Source of the DNA: Aurantimonas sp965217685
GTDB taxonomy: Bacteria > Pseudomonadota > Alphaproteobacteria > Rhizobiales > Rhizobiaceae
Assembly (NCBI GenBank): GCA_965217685.1
Contig: CBDCIZ010000003.1
Coordinates: 1,178,001 to 1,242,000 of the forward strand
Reading direction: 5' to 3'
Length of the DNA stretch: 64,000 bases
In this document: positions 26,292 through 35,943 of the stretch, piece by piece
How the letters are laid out: every line of letters starts with the position of its first letter
How positions within the stretch are numbered: the first letter of the stretch is position 1
The notes under the pieces: generated by a model
Told to the model about the DNA's origin: nothing
Databases searched by the model: none
The model's input: the letters and a program-made list of their open reading frames with translations, nothing else
Position numbers and translations under genes: made by a program

Positions 26292-28507
26292 CAGAAACTG
26301 ACATGCGCTTTCAAGAGGCCGCGGCGACCTTCACCATAATAGCAGGCTGTCGTGTCCTGGCAGCTGGCGACGTATTTCTTGTCGAAGACGTTGTTCATAT
26401 TGAGCGAAACGCCCCAGTTGTCCTTTTCATAGGCCAGCCGCACGTCGAACAGCGTGACGTCCGGGACTTTGAACCTGTTGAGATTGTCGGCGTAGCTGTC
26501 GCCGACATAGCGGACACCGCCACCGATCTGCACGCCTTTGAGCTGTCCGGTCGGGACCGTGCAATTCAGGAAGGCGGAAGCGAAGGTTTCGGGTACGATG
26601 AAGGGGCGATTGCCGACGAAATCGGGATTGGCGTCCTCCTTGATCTCGATGTCGTAGGTCGTGAATGATGCGGCAAGGTTGAGGCTGTCTGTCAGGTCGA
26701 CCTTCGCACTCAGCTCGACGCCGGTCGAATTGACCTCTCCGAGCGCTTCGTTGATGAAGACGCCGTCGATCTGGCGACTTTGCAGCGTGTTTCGCCGTGT
26801 CAGGTCGAACACCGATGCTGTAAAGATCGCGTCGATCCCCGTTGGCGCATATTTGATACCGGCTTCGTACTGTTCGCCGTCCTGCGGCCCGACCGGCATG
26901 CCGTTCGTCGCAGTTCCGATCTGAGGTTCGAAGAAACGGGAAGCGCTGACATAGGGGGCGAGACCGTTGGCGAACTCGTAGCCGAGGCCGGCACGGCCGC
27001 TGAAAGATCCATCGCGTGTTTCGTAGTCGTTGTCGAAAACCGTGCGGTCGTCTCGATCGGTCCAGACCTCGTCGTAACGACCATTGAGCGTCACGATGAA
27101 GCCGCCGCCGAATTTGATCTGATCCTGCGCGTAGACGCCAAGTTCGTTCAGGTCGAGCGTTTCGTCGAGATACGGCGAAAAGAGCGGTGGCATGACATTC
27201 GTGTAGTTCGGCGAGATCGGGTCGAGGGCAAGCGCCGAGCCGGACGCCTGCGTCTGATCGATGCGATAGTATCGATAATCGATGCCGGTCAGCAGCTTGT
27301 GCGCGAAAGCACCGGTCTGGAATTTGAGGACGGCCTGATTGTCGGCCGTCAGCAGATCGGCCTGTGTGTCGTGCGCGAAGCTGATGCGATTGAGGACGTC
27401 GTCGCTTTGATCGAAATCGAACGGATAGATCTGAAACTCATTGCGCTCGACGCGAGAGTAGCGAACGTTCGAGCGCAACGTGACATTGGCATTGACATCG
27501 TGTTCGAGTTCGTAGCCGACGAGGATCTGATTGGACGTCAGATCGTCGGGGCTTGGCTCGCTGGTGAAAAGGTCGCGCGGGATCTTCCCATAAGGAGCAT
27601 TTACGACCGTTCCGGTGTAAGGAAAAAATCCATTGGTGTGGCGCAGGTCGTCTCGCTGGTAGATCGCGTAGAGGTCGAGGCGCGTCGTCGCATCCGGCTC
27701 ATAGTGGAGACTCGGCATGATAACGCCACGAAAATCGTCGGCGTGGTCCACGTCGGTATCTCCACCCTTCAGACGTCCGGTCAGACGGTAACTCCACGGC
27801 GACGCTTCGCCGAAACTGTCTGCGAGATCAAAGCCGCCATAGCCGTTCGGCTCGTCCGTGATTCCGGTCTCGAAGTACCGGAGCCGTTTGCCATTCGCTC
27901 TCTTGGTGCTCAGATTGACAAGGCCGCCGGCGCTGGCGCCGCCGTAGAGCGACGAGGACGGCCCGTTGAGGACCTCGATACGATCGAGGATGAACGGATC
28001 GATGATGAAGCTGGCGAACGAATACTGAAACAGGGGCAATCCGTCGAGGAAAAGACCGGTCTGGGTGGTCTGGAAGCCCCGGATGAAGCTCCAATCGGTG
28101 TCTGTGTCGTTGCCGAAAGGCGATGCAAAAACCCCCGGGGTATAGCGCAACGCTTCATCGACCTGTTGGACACCGAGATCATCGAGTTCCTTGCGCCCGA
28201 TAACGGATACCACCTGAGGGATTTCTATCACCGGCGTGGTAAGCTTCGATCCGGCGGTCGTTTCGGTCGCGACATAGCCGTCGACGGGCGCAGGATCGGC
28301 AATGCCGTTCGACCGTTCGCCCTCATTTGGGACGGCAGTGCCGCCTCCAGCTTCCACCACGACCTGATCGAGGTTTATGACGCCCTGCGCTGCGGCCGGA
28401 GGCACCGAAAAAACATGAAGGCCCGCCAGCGCAAGAAGGGCGGTGGTTGCTCTGAGGGAGAGGAGTACCCGATGGAGAAAACGCGGGGCTGGGCTTGAAC
28501 GAGACAT
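26291..28507 (-). CDS. fhuA: TonB-dependent ferric-siderophore receptor, FhuA-like
   Basis: 738-residue outer-membrane receptor. A signal peptide (to about residue 40) precedes a TonB-box-like stretch, INLDQVVVEAGG. The plug domain has IPQVVSVIGRKELDDLGVQQ and IEVLNGPSSSLYGGASAGG. A 22-strand barrel fills the rest and ends in Phe (AHVSF), as needed for barrel assembly. With fhuCDB it imports a hydroxamate siderophore, probably ferrichrome-like; ligand identity is inferred from the operon. Two TGA-N9-TCA sites lie 17 and 53 nt before the ATG. Confidence 0.92.
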   Translation of the reverse strand: MSRSSPAPRFLHRVLLSLRATTALLALAGLHVFSVPPAAAQGVINLDQVVVEAGGGTAVPNEGERSNGIADPAPVDGYVATETTAGSKLTTPVIEIPQVVSVIGRKELDDLGVQQVDEALRYTPGVFASPFGNDTDTDWSFIRGFQTTQTGLFLDGLPLFQYSFASFIIDPFILDRIEVLNGPSSSLYGGASAGGLVNLSTKRANGKRLRYFETGITDEPNGYGGFDLADSFGEASPWSYRLTGRLKGGDTDVDHADDFRGVIMPSLHYEPDATTRLDLYAIYQRDDLRHTNGFFPYTGTVVNAPYGKIPRDLFTSEPSPDDLTSNQILVGYELEHDVNANVTLRSNVRYSRVERNEFQIYPFDFDQSDDVLNRISFAHDTQADLLTADNQAVLKFQTGAFAHKLLTGIDYRYYRIDQTQASGSALALDPISPNYTNVMPPLFSPYLDETLDLNELGVYAQDQIKFGGGFIVTLNGRYDEVWTDRDDRTVFDNDYETRDGSFSGRAGLGYEFANGLAPYVSASRFFEPQIGTATNGMPVGPQDGEQYEAGIKYAPTGIDAIFTASVFDLTRRNTLQSRQIDGVFINEALGEVNSTGVELSAKVDLTDSLNLAASFTTYDIEIKEDANPDFVGNRPFIVPETFASAFLNCTVPTGQLKGVQIGGGVRYVGDSYADNLNRFKVPDVTLFDVRLAYEKDNWGVSLNMNNVFDKKYVASCQDTTACYYGEGRRGLLKAHVSF

Positions 28508-28523
28508 GGGTATCCGGAAAGCT

Positions 28524-28538
28524 TGATTGGAATTATCA
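28524..28538. promoter_or_regulatory. Candidate RirA operator 1 before fhuA
   Basis: TGATTGGAATTATCA fits TGA-N9-TCA and extends to TTGAT/ATCAA at its ends, a 5-bp inverted repeat. It lies 16 nt before the fhuA ATG, where a bound repressor would block transcription or translation start. Confidence 0.55.
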
Positions 28539-28559
28539 ACTTTCCTAGCCGATATAACT

Positions 28560-28574
28560 TGATCAATCGACTCA
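28560..28574. promoter_or_regulatory. Candidate RirA operator 2 before fhuA
   Basis: TGATCAATCGACTCA is a second TGA-N9-TCA match, 36 nt (about 3.4 helical turns) from the first, measured start to start. The tandem arrangement would place both near the fhuA core promoter. Confidence 0.45.
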
Positions 28575-28809
28575 TGTTTTCCGATCTTGAAGTGTGCGAC
28601 TGCCGGGTGTCACTTTTTTGCCACGCTCCGAATGCGGGGGCGGCCTTGCCGGTTTTAGTTTGGCAATCTCCAAGAGCGCGCGGATTTTCCGGCTTACGAT
28701 CCCTCGCTGAAGTAACTGACGTCTCACAACATCAGCTTCTTCGGTTCGGATCGACAACCTATCGAAAGCTCACATCGAGAGCCGATTCGGAAACTCGCAG
28801 CAACACGCT

Positions 28810-29790
28810 TTACCCAGCTGAGTTTGATCTCGTGTGCCAGTTCCAGGCGCTCTGTATTATCACATCGAGGTTGCGTTCCGGGCTCCAGCCGAGGACATCC
28901 AGAGCCATGCGATTATCGGCAACAAGCGAGGGAGAATCGCCGGGTCTTCGATCGGCATACCGGGTCGGGAATGGTCGCCCGGATGCATTTTCGATCTCCG
29001 CCAGCATCTCGGCAACGGTCGTCCCGGTGCCCGTGCCGAGGTTCAATGCAACGCTTTCATTTCCAGCAAGCAGATATTCGACGGCACGCCCGTGGGCATC
29101 GGCCAGATCCATGACGTGAACGTAGTCGCGCACGCAGGTTCCGTCGCGCGTGTCATAGTCGGATCCGAAGATCGTGAAGCCGTCGCGTCGACCCAGCGCA
29201 GCGTCGATCGCCAAGGGGATCGCGTGGGTCTCGGGCGTGTGCCATTCACCGATGCGCGCTTGCGGATCGGCGCCCGACGCATTGAAGTAACGAAGGATCG
29301 CGTGCCGGAATCCCTTGAGATCGGCGAGATCACGCAAAACCTCCTCGACCAGATATTTGCTTTTGCCATATGGGCTGATCGGAACTTGAGGGTGTGCCTC
29401 GGACATTGGAATCGTCTGCGGAACACCATAGGTCGCACAGGTCGAGGAGAAGACGAACTTGTCGATGCCGGCGGCTTCCGCAGCGGCAAGCAGGGTCAGC
29501 GTACCAGCCACGTTGTTCTCATAGAATCGCAGCGGTTCAACAACGGACTGCCCGACTTCGATCAAGGCCGCGAAATGGACGATCGCCACGGGTCTGTGCT
29601 TTTCGATCGCGGCATCCAAGCGATCGCGGTCGCGGATGTCGCCGACTTCCAACGGTCCCCATTTGACGAACTCCGAGTGGCCGTTGGAAAGGTTGTCGTA
29701 GACGACCGGCTCGAAGCCGCGCTCTGCCAAATCAAGACATGTATGTGAACCGATGTACCCGGCACCGCCCACCACCAAAACTTTGTCCAT
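28810..29790 (-). CDS. galE: UDP-glucose 4-epimerase
   Basis: 326-residue GalE that interconverts UDP-glucose and UDP-galactose with bound NAD+. The Rossmann motif GGAGYIGSH is at residues 7-15, Ser in FSSTCATYG and the YxxxK pair in YGKSKYLVE; the substrate loop YFNASGADP and GTGTGTTVAEM are typical. The ATG at 29790 is preferred to a GTG at 29799. It stands alone, next to the exopolysaccharide locus, and could supply UDP-galactose for succinoglycan-like polymer started by ExoY. Confidence 0.93.
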   Translation of the reverse strand: MDKVLVVGGAGYIGSHTCLDLAERGFEPVVYDNLSNGHSEFVKWGPLEVGDIRDRDRLDAAIEKHRPVAIVHFAALIEVGQSVVEPLRFYENNVAGTLTLLAAAEAAGIDKFVFSSTCATYGVPQTIPMSEAHPQVPISPYGKSKYLVEEVLRDLADLKGFRHAILRYFNASGADPQARIGEWHTPETHAIPLAIDAALGRRDGFTIFGSDYDTRDGTCVRDYVHVMDLADAHGRAVEYLLAGNESVALNLGTGTGTTVAEMLAEIENASGRPFPTRYADRRPGDSPSLVADNRMALDVLGWSPERNLDVIIQSAWNWHTRSNSAG

Positions 29791-30081
29791 CCGTTTCACC
29801 TTGACCGTTCGCAGGGATTCGCAATGACAACATAGTCATGCTGCATCGCAACAACAGTGTCTGCGCGAACATTGCTCCAAGCGCGCACCAGTACCACCTC
29901 GAACCCTCATGCCGCAGTGCAGGATTTCGATCGAAATATTCAATCGCCCGGTTACCCTCCACCGAACGACCACCGGCACGTGGCAGTTTAATCTGCACCC
30001 CGTTTTGATCGGATAGCCGGTATAGCCGATAAGGCATAGGCATCCGCCTGTGAGTACGACTATGTCGAAAGCTTCAGACGG
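29791..30081. other. Non-coding stretch between galE and an IS remnant
   Basis: Contains the galE promoter region. No open frame here has family traits, and no hairpin or repeat stands out. The left end of the IS2-like element probably lies within it, but I could not define an inverted repeat. Confidence 0.5.
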
Positions 30082-31021
30082 CTCGTTTTCACGGGTCGTA
30101 GTATCACGTGGGTGCAGCGGCGACGTCGCTGGTCTACGGCTGAAAAAGTTCGCCTCGTTGAGGAGGCGATACAGCCGGGCATGAGCGTCTCCTTCGTCAT
30201 CCGCCAAGCCGGCATCTCTCCTTCGCAGCTCTTCGCCTGGAAACGTCGGATGCTGGAAGGCGGCCACGCCGCCGTTCAGGCCGACGAGGACGTCGTCGGC
30301 ACATCCCGAGTTCGCAATCTGGAAAAACGTGTCCGCGATCTCGAACGCCTTCTCGGTCGCAATACCATGGAAGCGGAGATCCTCAAGGGTGAGACGGCCG
30401 TCGACGTCGAACCTAGAATCGCACGCCCAAAAAAACGGCCGTTGCCCTTGAGGTTCTGGAGCGATTCAAGGAACGGTTCCCTGTGGAGATGGTAGCCGAG
30501 ACGCTGAACGTCGCTCGTTCCCACATCAACGAGCGACGCAGCACCGCACTGAGGCCGCGAGGTCCATATCACAAGGGCAACGATGCTGACGTCTTGCCGG
30601 CAATCAGGGTGATCATCGATGCCCGACCGACCTACGGCTACCGCCGTGTCGCCACGCTCGTGAACCGACAGCGTCTGGCTGAGGAGAAGCAGGCGATCAA
30701 CGCCAAGCGGGTTCTGCTATCATGCGCCGTAACGGGCTCACCCTTGAGCACTCCACCGCACAGCGCCCTGGCCGCACCCATGACGGCGTTGTCATTGCGA
30801 TACGCTCGAACGTCAGGTGGTGTTCGGGTCATCTGGAAATCTATGCCCGAAACCGCGAGGTCGCCCGCGTCCTTTTCGTTCTCGACGCCTGCGATCGCAA
30901 GATCATTGCCTGGCTTTCCGTAGCCAATGCCGGCATCTCCGGCGAGATAGTCCGCGATCTCAGGGTCGCCGTCGTCGAACGAAGGTTTGGCACGACCAAG
31001 ACGAAGTCCGCCGACGGCTGA
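30082..31021 (+). mobile_element. IS3-family (IS2 group) element, frameshifted and truncated
   Basis: OrfA (to about 30495) has the IS2-type helix-turn-helix: RRRRWSTAEKVRLVEEA, then PGMSVSFVIRQAGISPSQLF, and a leucine-zipper-like RVRNLEKRVRDLERLLG. OrfB begins near 30483 (VEMVAETLNVARSHINERRS), shows PTYGYRRVATLVNRQ and INAKRV, breaks frame near 30715, and continues as MRRNGLTLEHSTAQRPGR and DACDRKIIAWL up to VVERRFGT. The C-terminal part of the DDE domain is absent: the element stops against the HlyD remnant. It is inactive. Confidence 0.82.
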
Positions 31022-31519
31022 TCGAACTTGTCGAGCAGAACATCGCTGCCACCGATGCGGTTCGTCGCACGGCCATTCTCGCACCTCAAGACGGTGTCGT
31101 TTCCGAACTCGCGGTGATCGTGTCGGGATCGGTCGTCCAGCCGGCGGAAACTCTCATGCAGATCGTTCCGGACGCAGACGCTCTCGTGGGAGAGTTTCGT
31201 GTGAAGACGACTGATGTCGATGAGATTTTTATCGGGCAAGTTGTCGAAGTTCATCTCTCCAGGCTTCGACCGGGGAACGACTCCGGTAATCAACGGCCGT
31301 ATTCAGTTGCTGTCGGCCGACCGCATCGAGGACCCGAGGACAGGTGTCGAATATTACACGGCCAGGATCACAATCCCCGAACTGGAGAGGAACAGGCTAG
31401 GCAAGTTGAAATTGCTGCCTGGATTGCCGATCGAGATTTTTGCCAAGACCGATGAGCGCCGGGTTCTGTCATATTTGACAAAGCCGCTGACCGATCAACT
31501 GGCGCTCAGTTTCCGATGA
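31005..31519 (+). pseudogene. HlyD/PrsE-type type I secretion adaptor, 3' remnant, frameshifted
   Basis: The C-terminal third of a membrane-fusion protein remains. One frame gives RRRLIELVEQNIAATDAVRR and TAILAPQDGVVSELAVIVSG (lipoyl/barrel hairpin) up to VVEVHLS near 31260. The match then moves to another frame for TTPVINGRIQLLSADRIEDP and KLLPGLPIEIFAKTDERRVL to the stop at 31519. The 5' part is lost at the IS2-like element. In rhizobia PrsD/PrsE export glycanases that trim exopolysaccharide, which fits this location. Confidence 0.75.
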
Positions 31520-31878
31520 ACATTTGTTCCGGCCGTTAATTCCATCGGATGTTTTGGGGTTCCAAGGATACAACTAGAGCGGTCAATGCGGAAGCTGCGT
31601 TCCGACAAGGCCTGATATAGACACCATGCGAATTGTCTTCATTTATGCGGCCGTCTGTGCTCAAATTAAATCACTTTCATAGAGTATCTTACGGCAGTCA
31701 CTTGGTGAGCGGCGGATTCCGTCATCGAAGAACCGATTTCAGCGCGTTCGTGATGTTAACGATCTTCGCAGGGAAACGACGTTGACGCCGGTTCACCGGT
31801 ATTTTTAATGGACGCGCCTTTAGCGATTGGATATTTTACGAATTATTAACGACTTTCCATGATCCACCCGGAAGAAAA
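31520..31878. other. AT-rich intergenic region before the first glycosyltransferase
   Basis: About 360 nt, clearly richer in A and T than the surroundings (31620-31870). No coding frame or RNA gene was recognised. It probably carries the promoter of the rightward glycosyltransferase gene at 31879. Confidence 0.5.
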
Positions 31879-33027
31879 ATGATTTCCGATCATATTTCGA
31901 ATGACAGAAGTGTTCATAAGGAAAAACTTCCCCTATTAGAGATCATCGTCAATGGGCGATTCCTGTCCCGAAAGCCTACTGGCGTGGATCGGGTGGCAGA
32001 AGAAGTTCTCCGATCAATCAATCGAATGATAGCCGAGGGCGCTGAAGAAACCAAAAGCTTGACGATAATAATAATAAAACCTCGAAATTCGATTAGAACA
32101 TTGGACCTTCCCTTTATTGACGAGGTCTCTCGCGGTTTCCTTGTCGGGCATATTTGGGAGCAAATCGAATTACCGCTTGCGAGCGCCGGGTTATGGCTCT
32201 TCAATCCATGCAATACCGGGCCGGTTCTGCACGGAAAGTCGTTTACGATCATTCATGATGCACAAATCTATCTTGTCCCGAACGCTTACTCACATGTCTT
32301 CCGGCTCTTTTACCGCGTGCTTTTGCCCTTGCTGGGCAGGAGAGCGAAGGTGGTTTCGACCGTATCCAAATTTTCGCTGCGGCAGTTGGAGCGGTTTGGG
32401 GCGCTTCCAAAAGGTAAGGGACATATTATCCCGAACGGCTGCGATCATTTCGAAAGGGTGGTTGCCAACTGTGAATCGTTATGCCGTTGGAACCTTCACA
32501 AAACCCCGTTCTTCCTGGTCATCGGAAGCCTGAGCCCACATAAGAACCTCAAGATTGTCCTTGAGGCGAACAAGAAGCGGCGCGGCCTCGACAGGATCCC
32601 ACTGGTCGTGGCCGGTGAACGCCGCTCGCGCGTCTTCAGCGCCGAAGATTTACCGGATGCCGACGGCGTAATCTTTCTCGGGCGGGTGACCGACGAGGAG
32701 CTCAAGGCCCTTTATCAAAGCGCGACGGCACTGCTTTTTCCATCGATCGTCGAGGGCTTCGGCCTGCCTCCCCTCGAGGCGATGCGCTGTGGCTGCCCTG
32801 TGATCGCATCGACGGCGGATGCGGTGGCCGAAGTGTGTTCGGACGCTGCGATCTACGCGGACCCGGCGAAAGTCGAGGACTGGGTGAAGGCCATGGATGC
32901 GCTGAGTACGGACAAGAAACTCAGACAAGAACTGATTGCCAAGGGACGCGTGCGGGCGACACGGTACACGTGGCGCTCGACGGCAACTCGCGTTCTGGAA
33001 CTCATGCGCAGCGGTGAACGCAGATAG
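31879..33027 (+). CDS. Glycosyltransferase family 4 (GT-B fold)
   Basis: 382-residue GT4 enzyme. The N-terminal domain has GRFLSRKPTGVDRVAEEVL, with the GxDR acceptor loop, and FTIIHDAQIYLVP. The C-terminal nucleotide-sugar domain has FLVIGSLSPHKNLKIVLEA and the E-x7-E motif in VEGFGLPPLEAM. It transfers a sugar from an NDP-sugar to the lipid-linked repeat unit at the inner face of the membrane. The first ~130 codons are AT-richer than the rest of the locus, a sign of recent or mixed origin. It stands alone on its strand and is convergent with the flippase gene. Confidence 0.87.
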   Translation: MISDHISNDRSVHKEKLPLLEIIVNGRFLSRKPTGVDRVAEEVLRSINRMIAEGAEETKSLTIIIIKPRNSIRTLDLPFIDEVSRGFLVGHIWEQIELPLASAGLWLFNPCNTGPVLHGKSFTIIHDAQIYLVPNAYSHVFRLFYRVLLPLLGRRAKVVSTVSKFSLRQLERFGALPKGKGHIIPNGCDHFERVVANCESLCRWNLHKTPFFLVIGSLSPHKNLKIVLEANKKRRGLDRIPLVVAGERRSRVFSAEDLPDADGVIFLGRVTDEELKALYQSATALLFPSIVEGFGLPPLEAMRCGCPVIASTADAVAEVCSDAAIYADPAKVEDWVKAMDALSTDKKLRQELIAKGRVRATRYTWRSTATRVLELMRSGERR

Positions 33028-33105
33028 TATGCGGAAGATGATCGTCAGAGACGCGCGAGATCGGATGCAGGCGTACCGGTCGGTGCCGATCAGTGCCCGT
33101 TGGCG

Positions 33106-34680
33106 TCAGTCCCCATTGTCGGCTCCGATCACGGGCTGAACGCCAGACCCGAACGACTGGCTGCTGCGACGTTTGAGGATGCGGCCAGACATCTTGCGGA
33201 CTGCGGCGACAAGACGCCTCTCAGCGCTGTCGCGCTCGGTATATCGACTGATCACGGCGATTGTCGCGCCGTGAATGACGAGGAAGCAGCTGCCGCCCGC
33301 GATCATGGCCCCGAACGCACCGGTGAGGCTGCTCATCGGCCCCAGCAGATAGGCGATGGATGCTGCGGCAGCCGATCCGGCAGCCACGGGCGTTGCGTAT
33401 CGGCCAAGATGATAGACGAACTCCCTTGGCGAAATTTCGCAAACCAACAGCGCGATCCGAGAGGCATAGACGACTGCAGCCAGTGCGCCGAGGCTGCGAC
33501 CGGCGATGGCACCGGGAACGCCGTAGAGGATGACGCCTGCGATACTCGTCGGGAGTCTGAAGGCGAACTCGACGAAGAAACGATGAGCCAGAAGGCGCGT
33601 GCGATCATGCGACATCAGAAGGCTCGGCAGGGGATGAAGGGGGAACTGAAGCATTGCCACGCAGGCGATCGCCGACAGTATCGGTGCTGCTTCCTGCCAT
33701 TTTTCGCCCAACAGGACAAAGATGATCGGACGCGCGTAAAGCGCCATCATCGCGTAGATCGGCGCGATCACCAGAGTGATGGTTCCCATCGCAACGAGAT
33801 AGGCATGCGCCCTGCTCCGGGCGGTCGAGCTTGACGCGAACGAAACCAGCAGCGGCCGGGTCAAGGGCTCGATCAAGGCCTGGAATGGAAGGGCAGCCAA
33901 TGTGTCCGAGATGGAGAACCGGCCAAAGGACGCAGTGGGGATGTACCGTCCCAACAGGATCTTGTCGGTCTGCCAGTTCAATGCGGAGATGAACTGCGCG
34001 ACACTGTTCCAACCCAGCATATTGGCGAATTGAGGCCAGCCCGCAAGTGTCAGCCGCGGTCGCATCGGCGCGAAGAAATAGGAAAGAGATGCCGCCGCCA
34101 CGGGAGCCGATATGGTGCCGGCCGCAAGCGCCCAGTAGCTGTTCGTCAGGAACGCCGTCGTGACGCCGACGACCAGTGCCGCCGCCTTTCCGGCAATGTC
34201 GAGCATCGCCTCGCGCCGAAAATCGAACGCCCGCATGAAGACCACCATGGCCGGGCTGATGATCCCCCGGCAGATCGGGGCGATCGCCAGCGCACAGATG
34301 AGCGGTACCAGACGCGACTCCTCGAAATATGCAGACGCAGGCCAGGCGAAAATCGACATGAGCATCGCGATCGCACAACCGCGGATCAGGCCCAGCGTAA
34401 GCGCTGTCGACAGCAGGGCAGGCGTCAGGTTCGGCACCCGGATCAGCGCTTGAGCCAGCGGCAGTTCCAGCATGGCCTCACCGATCTGAACGACCGACAT
34501 CGCCATCGCGATCAGTCCGAAATCCGCCGCAGACAACAATCGAACGAGCAGGAAAAGCGTGCAAAGATCGATCAGGCGCGCGCCGACGCGACCACCGATC
34601 GTCCATGCGCCTGCCCCAACTATACCTCGTCCCGTGACATTCGACGCCTTGTCGGCGGTCTGCTCGGTGTTCTCAGTCAT
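33106..34680 (-). CDS. Lipid-linked oligosaccharide flippase, MOP family (Wzx/ExoT type)
   Basis: 524-residue membrane protein with 12-14 helices. It would flip undecaprenyl-linked repeat units to the periplasm. The N-terminal helix RGIVGAGAWTIGGRVGARLI and the segment SALNWQTDKILLGRYIPTAS are typical of the Polysacc_synt_3 branch. It is clearly paralogous to the second flippase at 40060-41556: FGLIAMAMSV versus FGLFALAASV, and NWQTDKILLGR versus NWQADRFFIGG. The C-terminal ~35 residues are basic and soluble. Two flippases in one locus may serve two glycans. Confidence 0.87.
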   Translation of the reverse strand: MTENTEQTADKASNVTGRGIVGAGAWTIGGRVGARLIDLCTLFLLVRLLSAADFGLIAMAMSVVQIGEAMLELPLAQALIRVPNLTPALLSTALTLGLIRGCAIAMLMSIFAWPASAYFEESRLVPLICALAIAPICRGIISPAMVVFMRAFDFRREAMLDIAGKAAALVVGVTTAFLTNSYWALAAGTISAPVAAASLSYFFAPMRPRLTLAGWPQFANMLGWNSVAQFISALNWQTDKILLGRYIPTASFGRFSISDTLAALPFQALIEPLTRPLLVSFASSSTARSRAHAYLVAMGTITLVIAPIYAMMALYARPIIFVLLGEKWQEAAPILSAIACVAMLQFPLHPLPSLLMSHDRTRLLAHRFFVEFAFRLPTSIAGVILYGVPGAIAGRSLGALAAVVYASRIALLVCEISPREFVYHLGRYATPVAAGSAAAASIAYLLGPMSSLTGAFGAMIAGGSCFLVIHGATIAVISRYTERDSAERRLVAAVRKMSGRILKRRSSQSFGSGVQPVIGADNGD

Positions 34681-34812
34681 ACTTTGGGAGCAAGATCATG
34701 TGTATTCCCCGGCAAACACATAGGAGCGACCTGTTTCGTCACCTGCGAAAACATCTCGACGGCTGAACCTGACGCGATATTGCCGGCTACGCCGACCGTT
34801 TGTCGCAATGGC

Positions 34813-35943
34813 CTAGGGCTCCATCGGTCTGTTGGTTCGAGCCTGTTCTATGAACTCTGCCATCTGCTTGCGAAACACCGCGGCGGAATAGTGACGTGCA
34901 TGCTCCACGATAGCATCCTGATCGAACAGCCGTTCACGCGCTTCAAAGCGCTCGACCGCCTCGTTGAGGCTCTCTTCGGTCTGCTCGGCAAACCGAACTC
35001 CGACTTTATCGGAAGAAACTGTCTCACGTGCACCGCCCGCATCGTAGGCAATCACCGGTCGACCGGACGCCATGGCCTCAATCGGCAGAATGCCGAAATC
35101 TTCCTCGCCTGGAAACACGAGGGCCCGACAGCGAGCCAGATGATCCTTGAGCACGGAAAAGGGCTGGTAACCCAGGAATTCGATGTTCGGTCCGGCAATC
35201 TTGCGCAGCGCCGCAATCTGGGAACCCTCGCCAATGACGACGAGGCGCTTTTTGGAAAGGGTGAAGGCTCGAACCGCCAGGTCGATGCGTTTGTAGGTCA
35301 CGAGTTGACCGGCGCACAGATAGAATTCGCCGGCCTTGCCGTTCGGCTGAAAATCATCGACGGCAACCGGTGGATGGATCACGGTCGCCCGCCGACGGTA
35401 AAAACGCCAGATGCGGTTCGCAACATGCTTGGAATTGGCGACGAAAGCGTCGACGCGAGCGGCGGTCGTCACGTCCCAGGCGCGGATGAAGGGTGCTGTC
35501 GCCGAAAGAACGAGGCGACCAATCCAGCCAAGATCCTTGCGATAGACGTGATAATGATCCCACACATATCGCATTGGCGAATGGCAGTAGCAGATGTGGA
35601 GAGCGTCGGGCCGCGTTATGACACCCTTCGCAGGGCCGGATTCACTTGATACGACGATGTCGTAGCCCTGCAGGTCAAGCTGTTCGAGCGCGAACGGCAT
35701 GAGCGGCAGCAGTTTCGTATAGTGCTTCTTGGCACCGGGAATGCGCTGAAGGAAGGACGTATGGATCTCGTGCTCCCTCAGGAGTGGAGATATTCGATCG
35801 TGATCGCAGACGAGAGTGAAGATGTCGGCGTGTGGATAGAGCCTGCATAATTCCTCGACCACCTTTTCGCCGCCGCGCATTGTCACGAGCCAATAATGAA
35901 CGATTGCAATTTTCTGTTGGCGAGGCGTCTCTTCGAAATTCAC
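34813..35943 (-). CDS. Glycosyltransferase family 4, mannosyltransferase-like
   Basis: 376-residue GT4 protein. The N-terminal acceptor motif reads VHYWLVTMRGGEKVVEELC; CYCHSPMRYVWDHYHVY and VANSKHVANRIWRFYRR are typical of the WbaZ-like branch, many of which transfer mannose. The donor domain has CAGQLVTYKRIDLAVRAF and FPGEEDFGILPIEAMASGRP. The broken manC in the same locus makes a former GDP-mannose donor plausible, but the sugar cannot be read from sequence. The flippase gene follows 132 nt downstream on the same strand. Confidence 0.87.
   Translation of the reverse strand: MNFEETPRQQKIAIVHYWLVTMRGGEKVVEELCRLYPHADIFTLVCDHDRISPLLREHEIHTSFLQRIPGAKKHYTKLLPLMPFALEQLDLQGYDIVVSSESGPAKGVITRPDALHICYCHSPMRYVWDHYHVYRKDLGWIGRLVLSATAPFIRAWDVTTAARVDAFVANSKHVANRIWRFYRRRATVIHPPVAVDDFQPNGKAGEFYLCAGQLVTYKRIDLAVRAFTLSKKRLVVIGEGSQIAALRKIAGPNIEFLGYQPFSVLKDHLARCRALVFPGEEDFGILPIEAMASGRPVIAYDAGGARETVSSDKVGVRFAEQTEESLNEAVERFEARERLFDQDAIVEHARHYSAAVFRKQMAEFIEQARTNRPMEP

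Noticed and set aside
26780..28498. 572-residue frame antisense to fhuA
   Set aside because: It is the mirror of a GC-rich receptor gene whose motifs and C-terminal Phe are clear; the antisense protein has no recognisable domain.
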